Part shown: positions 35,000 through 43,844 of the stretch, piece by piece | Layout of the letters: each line of letters opens with the position of its first letter | Numbering within the stretch: the first letter of the stretch is position 1 | From: Edaphobacter lichenicola | Lineage (GTDB): Bacteria; Acidobacteriota; Terriglobia; Terriglobales; Acidobacteriaceae | Reading direction: 5' to 3' | Length of the DNA stretch: 64,000 nucleotides | NCBI RefSeq assembly: GCF_014201315.1 | Contig: NZ_JACHDY010000005.1 | Span: 367,324 to 431,323 of the forward strand | Notes under the pieces: generated by a model | The model's database searches: none | What the model was told of the DNA's origin: nothing | Seen by the model: only the letters and a program-made list of their open reading frames with translations | Made by a program: the position numbers and the translations under genes

Positions 35000-37873
35000 A
35001 TGGCTACGAGGAAGAGAGCCGGGTCTAAGTCAGCGGTGTCGGCTGCGGAAGCCGCTGCGGATGCTGTGGATGAGCAGCTAGGGCTCTATCGCTCGATGCG
35101 GGACTTCCAGGTTACGGGGGAGCCTAGCGGGTCGGCGAAGAAGAAATTTTTTAATGATCAGCCTCTGCCGTTCGTGGTTCAGAAGCATGCGGCGACGCGG
35201 CTGCACTATGATTTTCGGCTTGGGTGGAATGGGGTGTTGAAGAGCTGGGCGGTGGCGAAGGGGCCGAGCTACGTTACCGCAGATAAGCGGCTGGCTGTTC
35301 AGGTGGAAGATCATCCGATCGACTATGGGGGCTTCGAGGGGATTATTCCGAAGGGCCAGTATGGCGGCGGCACGGTGATGGTGTGGGATCAGGGGACGTG
35401 GGAGCCGCAGGCAGGGCATACCGATGTGGATGAGGGGCTGCGGACTGGGTCGCTGAAGTTCGTTCTGCACGGGACGAAGATGAAGGGGAAGTGGGCGCTG
35501 ATTCGCATGGGTGGGAAGGCTGCGAATGAGAGTAAGCCGAACTGGTTGCTGATTAAAGAGCATGATGATTTCGAGCGGACGAAGGATGACGCCGCTGTAA
35601 CGGACAAAGAGCCGGACAGTGTGGTGACGGGGCGGAGTCTGGAAGAGATCGCGCGTAACGAAGATCATGTGTGGAACTCGAAGGAGACGGCGAAGGGGAA
35701 TGCCTGGTATCGGAAAGACGCTGGGGTTGCGGATGCGAGGGAGACTGCTAAGGAGAAAGCTTCGCCTGAGACAGCGCCTGCCGATAAGCCTGCAAAGGCT
35801 CGCAGGGCGAAGAGTGTTGCCAGGGAGTTGAAGGTGCCGGCGGGTGCGCCGAAGGAAAAACTTCCGGAGTTTATTACGCCGGAGCTGGCGTTGCAGGCTA
35901 CGACTCCGCCTGGTGGGGCTGGATGGCTGCATGAGTTGAAGCTGGATGGTTATCGCATTCAGGCTCGCAAGGATGGCGACAAGGTTCAGCTGCTGACGCG
36001 GACGGGGCTCGATTGGACGCATCGGATGAAGACGATTGCGGCTCTGGTGGGAGAGTTGCCGGTGGAGCGGGTGATTCTTGATGGCGAGGTTGTAGTGCTG
36101 GCAGAGAACGGGACTACGAGCTTTGCCGATCTGCAGGCGGCGTTTCAGGAGGGAGTGAAGAAGCCGCTTAGTTACTTTGCGTTTGATCTGCTTCATCTGA
36201 ACGGGCAAAACCTGCGGGGGCTTCCTCTGGTTGAGCGAAAGGGTCTGCTTGCCACGCTTCTGGAGGGCGGTGGTGAGTTTCTGCGTTTCAATGAACATCT
36301 GGAGTCGGATGGCGGGGTGATCTTTGAAAAGGCCTGCGAGATGCATGTTGAGGGGATCGTCTCGAAGCGTGCGGCCAGCAGGTACTCGAGCGGGAGGGGG
36401 GGGAGCTGGCTGAAGGTGAAGTGCGTTCATGAGCAGGAGTTTGTGATCGGCGGGTTTACTCTGCCTTCGAATGGGAGCCACGGAGTTGGGGCTTTGCTGC
36501 TGGGGTACTACGACGGCGGGAAGCTGATCTATGCGGGAAGGACTGGTACCGGCTTCACGGAGAAGACGCATCGTGTGCTGCGCAATCAGTTGGAAGAGCT
36601 GCGTGAGAAGGAGAATCCGTTTGAGAATCCACCGGCTGAGGCGCGTCGGGGAGCGAACTGGGTGAAGCCGGAGCTGGTGGCTCAGGTGAACTTTGCGACT
36701 TGGACTGCAGACAACCTGGTGCGACAGGCTTCGTTCAAAGGGCTGCGAGAGGATAAGCCTGCGAATGAGGTTCGGCGAGAGGAACTGACCGTTGCGGCCA
36801 GGGTGCGGGGGAGGAAGAGCGCTTCGCACACTGCTTCTGTAGCGATTGCGGCGAAGACTACTTCTGTAGAGACTGCTCCTGCTATTGCGAAGGAGACTAC
36901 TGCTAAGGCAACTGCTGCCAAGACGACTCCTGCGAAGGCGACTGCTGCGAAGGATTCGACGAAGGCGGGCTCGGAGCCTGCGCCGGTGCGGTTGACGCAT
37001 CCTGAGAAGATTCTGGATGTGGAGACGCAACTTACGAAGCAGCAGCTGGCTGATTATTACTGGGCGATTGCGCCGCATATGCTGCCTTATATCGAGGGCC
37101 GGCCGGTGTCGCTGGTGCGTTGTCCGGATGGGAGTGAGAAGCCGTGTTTCTATCAAAAGCATGTGAACGCGATGGTGCCGCCGGGGATCACGGCGGTGGA
37201 TGTACCGGACAAGAAGACGGGGGAGATGGAGCCGTACATTACGCTCTCTACGGCAGAGGCGCTTGCGGGGCTTGCGCAGATGGGTGTGCTGGAGGTGCAT
37301 CCCTGGGGGTCGCGGAATGAAGACCTTGAGCACCCGGATCGCATCATCATCGATCTGGATCCGGATGCTGCGATTGCGTGGCCGAGGCTGGCTGAGAGCG
37401 CTGGGGAGGTTCGTAGAGAGCTCAAGGAGCTGGGGTTGGAGAGCTTTTTGAAGAGCACGGGGGGCAAGGGACTGCATGTGGTGATTCCGTTTGAGCCGGA
37501 GTACGACTGGGCGGTGATCAAGCAGTTCGCCCATGCGTTTGTGCTGAAGATGGAGAAGGATCAGCCGGGCCAGTATCTGACGAAGATGAGCAAGGCGGCA
37601 CGCAAGGACAGGATCTTTCTGGACTACCTGCGGAATGAACGTGGTGCGACGGCGGTGGCGGCGTTCTCTCCTCGGGCGCGTGCGGGGGCTGCGGTTTCGC
37701 TTCCGCTTGACTGGAGTGAGCTGAAGTCGGCGGAACGGATGGTTGTTCGGGTTGCGGAGTTCGAGCAATGGCGCGGGCTGTTGAGTCGCGATCCGTGGAA
37801 GCAGTTTTTTAAGCTGCGGCAGCGGATTACGCCGAAGATGTTGGAAGCTTTGAAGATATCTCCGGCCGCGTGA
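35000..37873 (+). CDS. ligD: DNA ligase D, multidomain NHEJ enzyme
   Basis: 957 residues with three modules. An N-terminal 3'-phosphoesterase domain covers about 30-190 (FVVQKHAATRLHYDFRLGW). An ATP-dependent ligase domain covers about 280-600, with adenylated Lys314 in ELKLDGYRIQ, VILDGEVVVL and EGIVSKRAASRY, followed by the OB fold. A C-terminal archaeo-eukaryotic primase-type polymerase domain covers about 655-950 (LTHPEKILD, RIIIDLDPD, KSTGGKGLHVVIPF). An Ala/Thr/Lys-rich linker at about 610-650 joins ligase and polymerase. The order PE-ligase-polymerase is one of the known LigD arrangements. It trims, fills and seals broken ends delivered by Ku. Confidence 0.96.
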   Translation: MATRKRAGSKSAVSAAEAAADAVDEQLGLYRSMRDFQVTGEPSGSAKKKFFNDQPLPFVVQKHAATRLHYDFRLGWNGVLKSWAVAKGPSYVTADKRLAVQVEDHPIDYGGFEGIIPKGQYGGGTVMVWDQGTWEPQAGHTDVDEGLRTGSLKFVLHGTKMKGKWALIRMGGKAANESKPNWLLIKEHDDFERTKDDAAVTDKEPDSVVTGRSLEEIARNEDHVWNSKETAKGNAWYRKDAGVADARETAKEKASPETAPADKPAKARRAKSVARELKVPAGAPKEKLPEFITPELALQATTPPGGAGWLHELKLDGYRIQARKDGDKVQLLTRTGLDWTHRMKTIAALVGELPVERVILDGEVVVLAENGTTSFADLQAAFQEGVKKPLSYFAFDLLHLNGQNLRGLPLVERKGLLATLLEGGGEFLRFNEHLESDGGVIFEKACEMHVEGIVSKRAASRYSSGRGGSWLKVKCVHEQEFVIGGFTLPSNGSHGVGALLLGYYDGGKLIYAGRTGTGFTEKTHRVLRNQLEELREKENPFENPPAEARRGANWVKPELVAQVNFATWTADNLVRQASFKGLREDKPANEVRREELTVAARVRGRKSASHTASVAIAAKTTSVETAPAIAKETTAKATAAKTTPAKATAAKDSTKAGSEPAPVRLTHPEKILDVETQLTKQQLADYYWAIAPHMLPYIEGRPVSLVRCPDGSEKPCFYQKHVNAMVPPGITAVDVPDKKTGEMEPYITLSTAEALAGLAQMGVLEVHPWGSRNEDLEHPDRIIIDLDPDAAIAWPRLAESAGEVRRELKELGLESFLKSTGGKGLHVVIPFEPEYDWAVIKQFAHAFVLKMEKDQPGQYLTKMSKAARKDRIFLDYLRNERGATAVAAFSPRARAGAAVSLPLDWSELKSAERMVVRVAEFEQWRGLLSRDPWKQFFKLRQRITPKMLEALKISPAA

Positions 37874-37884
37874 CTGGTTCGGCT

Positions 37885-37935
37885 TGTCCGGAAATCCCTG
37901 TTCGATAATGGACAGTTTGTTTCGATTGCGGACGA
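37885..37935. promoter_or_regulatory. Cluster of TGTCCG-type half-sites: possible enhancer of the efflux operon
   Basis: TGTCCG (37885), CTGTTC-N6-GGACAG (37898-37915, an imperfect palindrome) and GCGGACG (37928). They lie 70-100 bp upstream of the sigma-54 promoter match, the normal distance for NtrC-type activator sites. They may bind the regulator encoded at 45769. Confidence 0.45.
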
Positions 37936-37984
37936 GGGGCGTTGCGCGGTGCTCTCTAAGTGATTGAAAGCATTTGGTGGAGGA

Positions 37985-38000
37985 TGGCCTTGCGCTTGCA
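37985..38000 (+). promoter_or_regulatory. Sigma-54 (-24/-12) promoter match: TGGC-N7-TTGCA
   Basis: TGGCCTTGCGCTTGCA has the invariant GG and GC elements at the exact spacing of the TGGCACG-N4-TTGCA consensus. It lies 15 bp before the adaptor ATG at 38016, so transcription would begin about five bases from the start codon. The operon ends with a sigma-54-dependent activator gene, which supports the call. Confidence 0.65.
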
Positions 38001-38015
38001 ACTAGACATCGCGCA

Positions 38016-39275
38016 ATGGATATCTCCAGACCAGATATAAAGCAGAAGAAGATACGTCGGCAGTGGATTGCAGGTGGCTGCGCCGTGGTGGTGCTTGCGG
38101 CGATTGGTTTTTTTGTGACCCGGCTGAAGCCTGCAGCGCCTGAGGTCGATCGGGCTACTGTGTGGACCGACACGGTGAAGCGTGGGCCGCTGCTGCGGCA
38201 GGTGCGCGGGCCGGGCTCGCTGGTTCCGCGGGAGGACAAGATTCGGCTGATTCCCTCTGAGACCGAGGCGACGGTTGTGCGGATTCGTGTACTGCCGGGT
38301 GCGAAGGTTGAGCCGGACACGATTCTGATGGACCTGGTCGATCCGCAGCTGCAGCAGGAGTTGCTGGACGCACAGCTGCAGATGAAGGGCGCAGAGGCAG
38401 ACTACATCAATACGCGGGCAAAGGTGCAGAGCGACCTGATGGATCAGAAGGCCGCTGCGGCGACGGTGGGAGCGGATCACAATCAGGCTCAGCTGCAGGC
38501 GCAGACGGATAAGTCGTTGTTTGACCTGGGCGTGATCAGCGGGTTGACCTACAGCGCGTCGAAGGGCAAGGCCGATGAGCTGACGACGCGGAACGATCTT
38601 GAGAAGCAGCGACTCACGTTGAACGAGAAGACGATCGAGACGCAGCTTGCGGTGCAACAGACCAAGGTGGATCAGGCGAAGGCGCTGCTTGGGTTGAAGC
38701 AGAAGCAGCTGGATGCGTTGAGTGTGCGGGCGGGGATTAGCGGCGTGCTGGTGGAGTTGCCGCATCAGGTGGGCGAGCATGTTGCTCCGGGAACGACGTT
38801 GGCGAAGGTAGTGCAACCGGACCAGTTGAAGGCGAGTTTGAAGATTGCGGAGACGCAGGCGCGCGATATTCAGATTGGGCAGCCGGCGGAGGTTGATACG
38901 CATAACGGTGTGATCAATGGCAAGGTAACGCGAATTGATCCGGCGGTGTTGAACGGAACGGTGACGGTTGACGTAGAACTCGCTGGCGCTCTGCCGCAGG
39001 GCGCTCGACCGGACTTGAGTGTTGACGGAACGATCGATCTGGATCGGATGACGGATGTGCTGTATGTGGGACGTCCGGCGTTTGGGAATGAGAACAGCAC
39101 GATTAGTTTGTTCAAGCTGGGGCCGGATGGGAAGACGGCGGTGAGGGTTCCGGTGAAGGTTGGACGGGCCTCGGTAAACAGCATTCAGGTGCTGGAAGGA
39201 TTGCAGGAAGGCGATACGGTGATTCTGTCGGACATGAGCCGGTGGGATAACACGGATCGGATTCGCTTGAATTAG
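38016..39275 (+). CDS. Efflux periplasmic adaptor subunit (HlyD/MacA-type)
   Basis: 419 residues from the ATG at 38016. One N-terminal membrane segment (WIAGGCAVVVLAAIGFFVT), then a barrel-sandwich half (GPGSLVPRED...IRVLPGAKVEPDTILMDLVDP), a long coiled coil (about 110-240, rich in Gln/Ala/Lys/Leu), the second lipoyl half (VRAGISGVLVELPHQVGEHVAPGTTLAKV) and beta-barrel domains (AEVDTHNGVINGKVTRIDP). It bridges the inner-membrane ABC pump and the TolC-like channel. First gene of the cluster, preceded by a sigma-54 site. Lack of a Shine-Dalgarno suggests a short-leader transcript; a TTG at 37974 is an alternative start. Confidence 0.9.
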   Translation: MDISRPDIKQKKIRRQWIAGGCAVVVLAAIGFFVTRLKPAAPEVDRATVWTDTVKRGPLLRQVRGPGSLVPREDKIRLIPSETEATVVRIRVLPGAKVEPDTILMDLVDPQLQQELLDAQLQMKGAEADYINTRAKVQSDLMDQKAAAATVGADHNQAQLQAQTDKSLFDLGVISGLTYSASKGKADELTTRNDLEKQRLTLNEKTIETQLAVQQTKVDQAKALLGLKQKQLDALSVRAGISGVLVELPHQVGEHVAPGTTLAKVVQPDQLKASLKIAETQARDIQIGQPAEVDTHNGVINGKVTRIDPAVLNGTVTVDVELAGALPQGARPDLSVDGTIDLDRMTDVLYVGRPAFGNENSTISLFKLGPDGKTAVRVPVKVGRASVNSIQVLEGLQEGDTVILSDMSRWDNTDRIRLN

Positions 39276-39314
39276 ATATAGCCCAGGCGACGGCCGGGAT
39301 AAAGGAGAGCAGGA

Positions 39315-40034
39315 ATGGCGATGGACACGATGATTCAGATTGAGGACTTGAAGAAGATCTTTTATACGGACGAGATTGAGACGCATGCGCTTTCGGGCGT
39401 GCATTTGAATATCAATCGCGGGGAGTATGTGGCGATGTCCGGGCCGTCGGGGTGCGGGAAGTCTACGCTGCTGTCGATCATCGGGTTGCTGGATACGCCA
39501 ACGGGCGGACGGTACACTCTGAACGGCAAGGAGGTCGCGAATCTGAATTTTGCGGATCGATCGAGGATTCGGAACCAGGAGATTGGGTTTATCTTTCAGA
39601 GCTTCAATCTGATTGGCGACCTGACGGTTGCCGAAAATGTGGAGCTGCCGCTGACCTATCGCGCGGGGATGCCGGCGACAGAGAGGAAGAAGCGCGTGCA
39701 GGAGTCGCTTGAGCGCGTGAATATGGCGCACAGGATGCGGCACTATCCTGCGCAACTCTCGGGTGGTCAGCAGCAGAGGGTGGCGGTGGCGAGAGCGTTG
39801 GCGGGTTCGCCGTCAATTCTGCTGGCCGATGAGCCTACGGGAAATCTTGACTCGAAGAATGGCGAGGCTGTGATGAAGCTGCTGCAGGAGCTGCATGCAG
39901 AGGGCGCGACGATCTGCATGGTGACGCACGATCCGCGGTTCGCAGCACATGCGGAGCGGCAGGTGCATCTGTTTGACGGCAAGGTAGTGGCGGAGGGTGA
40001 GCTGAATCGGCTGTTAGCGGAGGTAGAGGGATGA
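39315..40034 (+). CDS. ABC transporter ATP-binding protein (MacB/LolD-type), first copy
   Basis: 239 residues. Complete ATPase motifs: Walker A GPSGCGKST, Q-loop FQSFNLIGDLTVAENVELPLTYR, signature LSGGQQQRVAVARAL, Walker B ILLADEPTGNLD and the H-loop VTHD. The NLD.. and ELPLTYR patterns are those of the MacB/LolD/FtsE group. AGGAGAGCAGG lies upstream. It overlaps the next small ORF by ATGA. It may energise the ADOP permease downstream. Confidence 0.93.
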   Translation: MAMDTMIQIEDLKKIFYTDEIETHALSGVHLNINRGEYVAMSGPSGCGKSTLLSIIGLLDTPTGGRYTLNGKEVANLNFADRSRIRNQEIGFIFQSFNLIGDLTVAENVELPLTYRAGMPATERKKRVQESLERVNMAHRMRHYPAQLSGGQQQRVAVARALAGSPSILLADEPTGNLDSKNGEAVMKLLQELHAEGATICMVTHDPRFAAHAERQVHLFDGKVVAEGELNRLLAEVEG

Positions 40035-40333
40035 TGGCACTGATCGAGGACATGCGTCTGTTTCTTAGGCAGATGTGCGAGGCGATTGGGATGTCGGGAA
40101 CGACGGCTAACGTGGTGCCGGTGGTTCTGCTTGGCATTGCGTTGAACGTTGTTGCTCTAGGTCTGGTGGCGAGTGTGCGGACAGAGAGACAGCCGGCATG
40201 CCAGAGAACTACGCTGCGGGCCGCGGCGCAGACGGAGTGGAAGGTCGTGCGGACGGTGGTTTCGACGGTGAAGGCGATCGGCCTGGCGCAGCGCAGAGTG
40301 TGTGCGGCGAGCGAGTGGGTTGAGGGCCTTTAG
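40031..40333 (+). CDS. Small membrane protein, possible permease remnant
   Basis: 100 residues starting in an ATGA overlap with the preceding ATPase, which favours real translation. One hydrophobic segment (VVPVVLLGIALNVVALGLVASV) follows a short DMRLFLRQM stretch, faintly like the start of MacB/ADOP permeases (DVRYALRQL). The rest is unremarkable. It could be a decayed first permease gene or a genuine small subunit. Unrecognised. Confidence 0.45.
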   Translation: MMALIEDMRLFLRQMCEAIGMSGTTANVVPVVLLGIALNVVALGLVASVRTERQPACQRTTLRAAAQTEWKVVRTVVSTVKAIGLAQRRVCAASEWVEGL

Positions 40334-40335
40334 CG

Positions 40336-40476
40336 CGAGGTCGGAGCGGGCGAGGTCGGAGCGAGTGTATTCCGCACCGCTACCGTAAGTCGCAGTGCTC
40401 CAACTCGATGAGCCGCTTCGAGGTTTCGAGGAAGGTCAGCGGCTGGTTTTCTGATTGTCGAATGACGATGCGACAA
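40336..40476. promoter_or_regulatory. Direct repeat and inverted repeat before the ADOP permease
   Basis: CGAGGTCGGAGCG occurs twice (40336-40348, 40351-40363). TTGTCG-N10-CGACAA (40455-40476) is a perfect 6 bp inverted repeat that could bind the cluster's NtrC-type regulator. No convincing -24/-12 match follows it. Confidence 0.35.
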
Positions 40477-40535
40477 CGAGGGCACTGATTGCGAAGTTGC
40501 CGATTTGATGTGGCGCAATGGGAATGGAGCAAGTG

Positions 40536-43079
40536 ATGAATGGGATCATGCAGGATGTCAGGTATGCACTGCGACAGTTGCGAAAGGCGCCGGGATGTAC
40601 CCTGACGGCGGTTCTGACGCTTGCGCTGGGGATTGGCGCGAACTCGGCGATCTTTACGCTGGTGCATGCGGTGCTGCTGCAGAATCTGCCTGTGAGCGAC
40701 CCTAAGGCGCTGGTGCGGTTGGGCGATAAAGATGATTGCTGTGTGATGGGGGGACGGCCCGAAGAGGAAGACTACTCCGTGTTTTCCTACGATCTGTATC
40801 GACACTTGCGCGATAGCACTCCTGAGTTTGAGCAGCTGGCGGCGATGCAGGCGGGGATAGGTCAGGGCGCTCTGACAGCGCGGCGGGGATCGAGCAACAG
40901 CTTGTCGAAGGCCTCCTCCAGTGAGTTTGTCTCGGGGAACTACTTTCAAACCTTCGGCCTTCAGCCTTATGCGGGACGACTTCTGCTGCCCTCTGACGAT
41001 GTAGCGGGAGCGCCGACGGCTGCGGTGTTGAGCTATGGGGCCTGGCAGCGTGATTACGCTATGGACTCCTCCGTGGTGGGCAGCACGTTCCAATTGAATA
41101 CGCATCCTGTGACTGTGGTGGGGATCACGCCACCTTCTTTTTATGGCGATCGGATGAGCGATACGCCGCCGGATTTCTTTCTTCCGGTGACGATGGAGCC
41201 GATTCTCGATCCGGGCGCGTTGCTGAATCGTCCGGAGGTGAGCTGGCTCTATGTGCTTGGCCGGGTAAAGCCTGGCACGCAGCTCGGTCCGCTGCAAGAG
41301 AAGATGAGCGGGCTGTTGCGGGACTGGCTGGTCCCGCTAAAGTCCTATCAGAGCGCGGACGGAAAGAAGGCGTTGCCGAAGACACATCTGGTCTTGACGC
41401 CGGGTGGGGTTGGGATTGCGAATATGCAGACGGAGTACAGAAGCGGATTGGAGCTTCTGATGGGGATCTCCGGACTGGTGCTGCTGATTGCTTGCGCGAA
41501 TATTGCGAACCTGGTTTTGGTGCGCGGGATAGCGCGCCGGGCTGAGACCTCGATTCGTATGGCGCTTGGTGCCGCGCGAAAGAGAATTATTCGTCAGATG
41601 CTGACTGAGAGTGTGTTGCTGGCGTGCCTGGGAGGTGTGGCTGGACTTGCGGTGGCGTATGCAGGGACGAAGATGCTGTTGGCCTTGGCATTTCCCGAGT
41701 CACCGGGTCTGCCGATTCACGCGAGTCCGTCGCTGCCGATGCTGGGATTTGCGTTTGGCTTGTCGCTGCTGACTGGATTGATCTTTGGGATCGCGCCGGC
41801 ATGGATCACCTCTCATTCGGAACCAGCGGAGGCGCTTCGGGGCACGAATCGGTCGACACGGGACAGCGCTTCTTTGCTGCAGCGCTCGTTGGTGGTGACG
41901 CAGGCGGCGCTGTCGCTGGTGTTGTTAGTGGGCGCTGGTCTGCTGACGAGAAGCTTGAATAAGCTCGAGCATCAAAACTTTGGATTGCAGACAGAGAATC
42001 GTGTGGTGATCCATATCAGTCCTGATAATGCGGGTTATAAGCCGGACCAGCTGCAGGCTCTCTATGGAGAGATACTGGGACGCTTTCGGGCGCTGCCGGG
42101 AGTCGAACGGGTGGGGTTGTCGATCTACACTCCGCTTGAAGGGGACAACTGGGGTGAGGGCGTAACGATCCAGGGGCGTCCTGAGCCTGGGCGGAACGAT
42201 CATGTCGGCGCGTCGTGGGATCGTGTGACGCCGGATTTCTTTCAGGTGATCGGGCAACAGGTTTTGCGTGGGCGCGGAATTACTGATCAAGATACCGGGA
42301 CTTCGCCGATGGTGGCCGTTGTGAATGAGACTTTCGTGAAGAAATTTTTCCCGAATGGTGAAGACCCGATTGGCGTTCACTTCGGTTTGGATGGTGTGAA
42401 GAGCGCGGGGGAGATAGAGATTGTCGGTGTGGTGTCGGATGTGAAGTATGTGAATCCGCGTGAGGCTGTTCGGGCGATGTACTTCCGGCCGTTTCTGCAA
42501 CATGCTCCCTTGTCGGACAACGCGGATGTGCGGTCGCTCTTCGCAGGGGCGATCATGTTGCAGATGAGAGGACCATCGGAGGGACTGGAGGCGCAGGCGC
42601 GACGGACACTTGCGAATATCAATCCGAATCTGACCGTGGTTAACTTCAACACCTTCGGCGGTCAGATTGAGGGCCAGTTCAGCCAGGAGAAGTTGATTGC
42701 ACGGTTGACGTTGATGTTTGGTGTGTTGGCGCTGGTGCTGGCTTCGGTTGGTCTGTATGGCGTGACGGCTTATACCGTTGCGCGGCGAACGCCTGAGATC
42801 GGGATACGGATGGCGCTCGGCGCGGGACGCGGCAGTGTGGTGAGTATGGTGCTGCGTGAGGCTATGCTGCAGGCTGGGGTTGGACTTGCGATCGGGTTGC
42901 CGGTTGCGTTGTTGTGCGTGCGTCTTCTGAAGACGCAACTGTATGGAACGGGTGGGCAGGATCCTCTTGTCCTTGCGGGAGCAGTTGTGGTGCTGATTGT
43001 GTCTGCGTGTGTTGCGGGGTTGATTCCGGCGCGGCGTGCGGCTTCGACTGATCCGGTCAAAGCGTTGAGGACTGAATAG
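40536..43079 (+). CDS. ADOP-type ABC permease (double MacB-like)
   Basis: 847 residues from 40536, where GGAG sits six bases upstream; starts at 40518 or 40524 are alternatives. The N-terminal motif [37 protein letters not shown] is diagnostic of the acidobacterial duplicated orphan permeases. There are two FtsX/MacB cores: the first membrane block sits near residues 295-420 ([51 protein letters not shown]) and the second at the C-terminus ([54 protein letters not shown]). Each core has a periplasmic MacB_PCD domain. ADOPs are often orphans; here it sits with two ATPases, an adaptor and a TolC protein, arguing for a full efflux pump. Confidence 0.93.
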   Translation: MNGIMQDVRYALRQLRKAPGCTLTAVLTLALGIGANSAIFTLVHAVLLQNLPVSDPKALVRLGDKDDCCVMGGRPEEEDYSVFSYDLYRHLRDSTPEFEQLAAMQAGIGQGALTARRGSSNSLSKASSSEFVSGNYFQTFGLQPYAGRLLLPSDDVAGAPTAAVLSYGAWQRDYAMDSSVVGSTFQLNTHPVTVVGITPPSFYGDRMSDTPPDFFLPVTMEPILDPGALLNRPEVSWLYVLGRVKPGTQLGPLQEKMSGLLRDWLVPLKSYQSADGKKALPKTHLVLTPGGVGIANMQTEYRSGLELLMGISGLVLLIACANIANLVLVRGIARRAETSIRMALGAARKRIIRQMLTESVLLACLGGVAGLAVAYAGTKMLLALAFPESPGLPIHASPSLPMLGFAFGLSLLTGLIFGIAPAWITSHSEPAEALRGTNRSTRDSASLLQRSLVVTQAALSLVLLVGAGLLTRSLNKLEHQNFGLQTENRVVIHISPDNAGYKPDQLQALYGEILGRFRALPGVERVGLSIYTPLEGDNWGEGVTIQGRPEPGRNDHVGASWDRVTPDFFQVIGQQVLRGRGITDQDTGTSPMVAVVNETFVKKFFPNGEDPIGVHFGLDGVKSAGEIEIVGVVSDVKYVNPREAVRAMYFRPFLQHAPLSDNADVRSLFAGAIMLQMRGPSEGLEAQARRTLANINPNLTVVNFNTFGGQIEGQFSQEKLIARLTLMFGVLALVLASVGLYGVTAYTVARRTPEIGIRMALGAGRGSVVSMVLREAMLQAGVGLAIGLPVALLCVRLLKTQLYGTGGQDPLVLAGAVVVLIVSACVAGLIPARRAASTDPVKALRTE

Positions 43080-43124
43080 CAGAAAGACGCGACTATCGCG
43101 ATTTGAAGCAGCGGAAGTATATAG

Positions 43125-43844
43125 ATGGAGTCAAGAATGATTGAGTTGAAACAGCTGGAGCGGAGTTATAAGACGGGTCACACCGAGACGTGGGTGCTGC
43201 GACGAATCAATCTCACCATCCGTGAAGGTGAATTTGTAACCGTGATGGGTCCGTCTGGAGCGGGGAAGTCTTCGCTGTTGAATGTGCTGGCGATGCTGGA
43301 CGATCAATGGAGGGGGGAGTTTTACTTTGCCGGCGATGCCGTTCATGCGATGAACCGCAAACAGAGGGCAGAACTGGCTCGGCGACGAATTGGGATGGTG
43401 TTTCAGAGCTATCACCTGCTGGACGATCTGACTGTTGCGGAGAATATCGATCTGCCGTTGTCGTACAAAGATATTCCGAAGTCGGAGCGGCAGGCTCTGG
43501 TTGCGGATACGTTGGACCGCTTCAACATTGTAGGGAAGAAGGATCTGTTCCCGAACCAGCTCTCTGGCGGGCAACAGCAGTTGGTGGGCATTGCGCGGGC
43601 AGTGATTCACAAGCCGGATCTTTTGCTGGCCGATGAGCCGACGGGCAACCTCCATTCGGAGCAGGCCAAGGAGATCATGCAGTTGTTTCGCAGATTGAAT
43701 GAAGAGGGAACGACGGTGGTGCAGGTGACTCATTCGGAGGCGAACGCAGAGTATGGCACGCGGACGATTGAGTTGCGAGATGGATGGCTCTCTCGAGATA
43801 CGGCGGGACTTGTAGCGGCTGAAGGGGCGGGGGTGCGAGCGTGA
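43125..43844 (+). CDS. ABC transporter ATP-binding protein (MacB/LolD-type), second copy
   Basis: 239 residues. Walker A GPSGAGKSS, Q-loop FQSYHLLDDLTVAENIDLPLSYKD, signature LSGGQQQLVGIARAV, Walker B LLLADEPTGNLHSE and VTHSEANA. In the switch region the usual HD pair after VT is HS, and the D-loop reads NLH rather than NLD, unlike the first copy. The two ATPases have the same length and probably form a hetero- or alternative pair with the permease. Its stop codon overlaps the next start (GTGA). Confidence 0.93.
   Translation: MESRMIELKQLERSYKTGHTETWVLRRINLTIREGEFVTVMGPSGAGKSSLLNVLAMLDDQWRGEFYFAGDAVHAMNRKQRAELARRRIGMVFQSYHLLDDLTVAENIDLPLSYKDIPKSERQALVADTLDRFNIVGKKDLFPNQLSGGQQQLVGIARAVIHKPDLLLADEPTGNLHSEQAKEIMQLFRRLNEEGTTVVQVTHSEANAEYGTRTIELRDGWLSRDTAGLVAAEGAGVRA

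Noticed and set aside
35078..38320. 1080-codon minus-strand ORF opposite ligD
   Set aside because: Arg/Leu/His-rich low-information translation, exactly antisense to a full-length, motif-complete LigD; a product of high-GC codon bias.
40486..40500. Second sigma-54 promoter before the ADOP gene
   Set aside because: TTGC at 40497 has TGAT rather than TGGC at the -24 position, so an essential G is missing.
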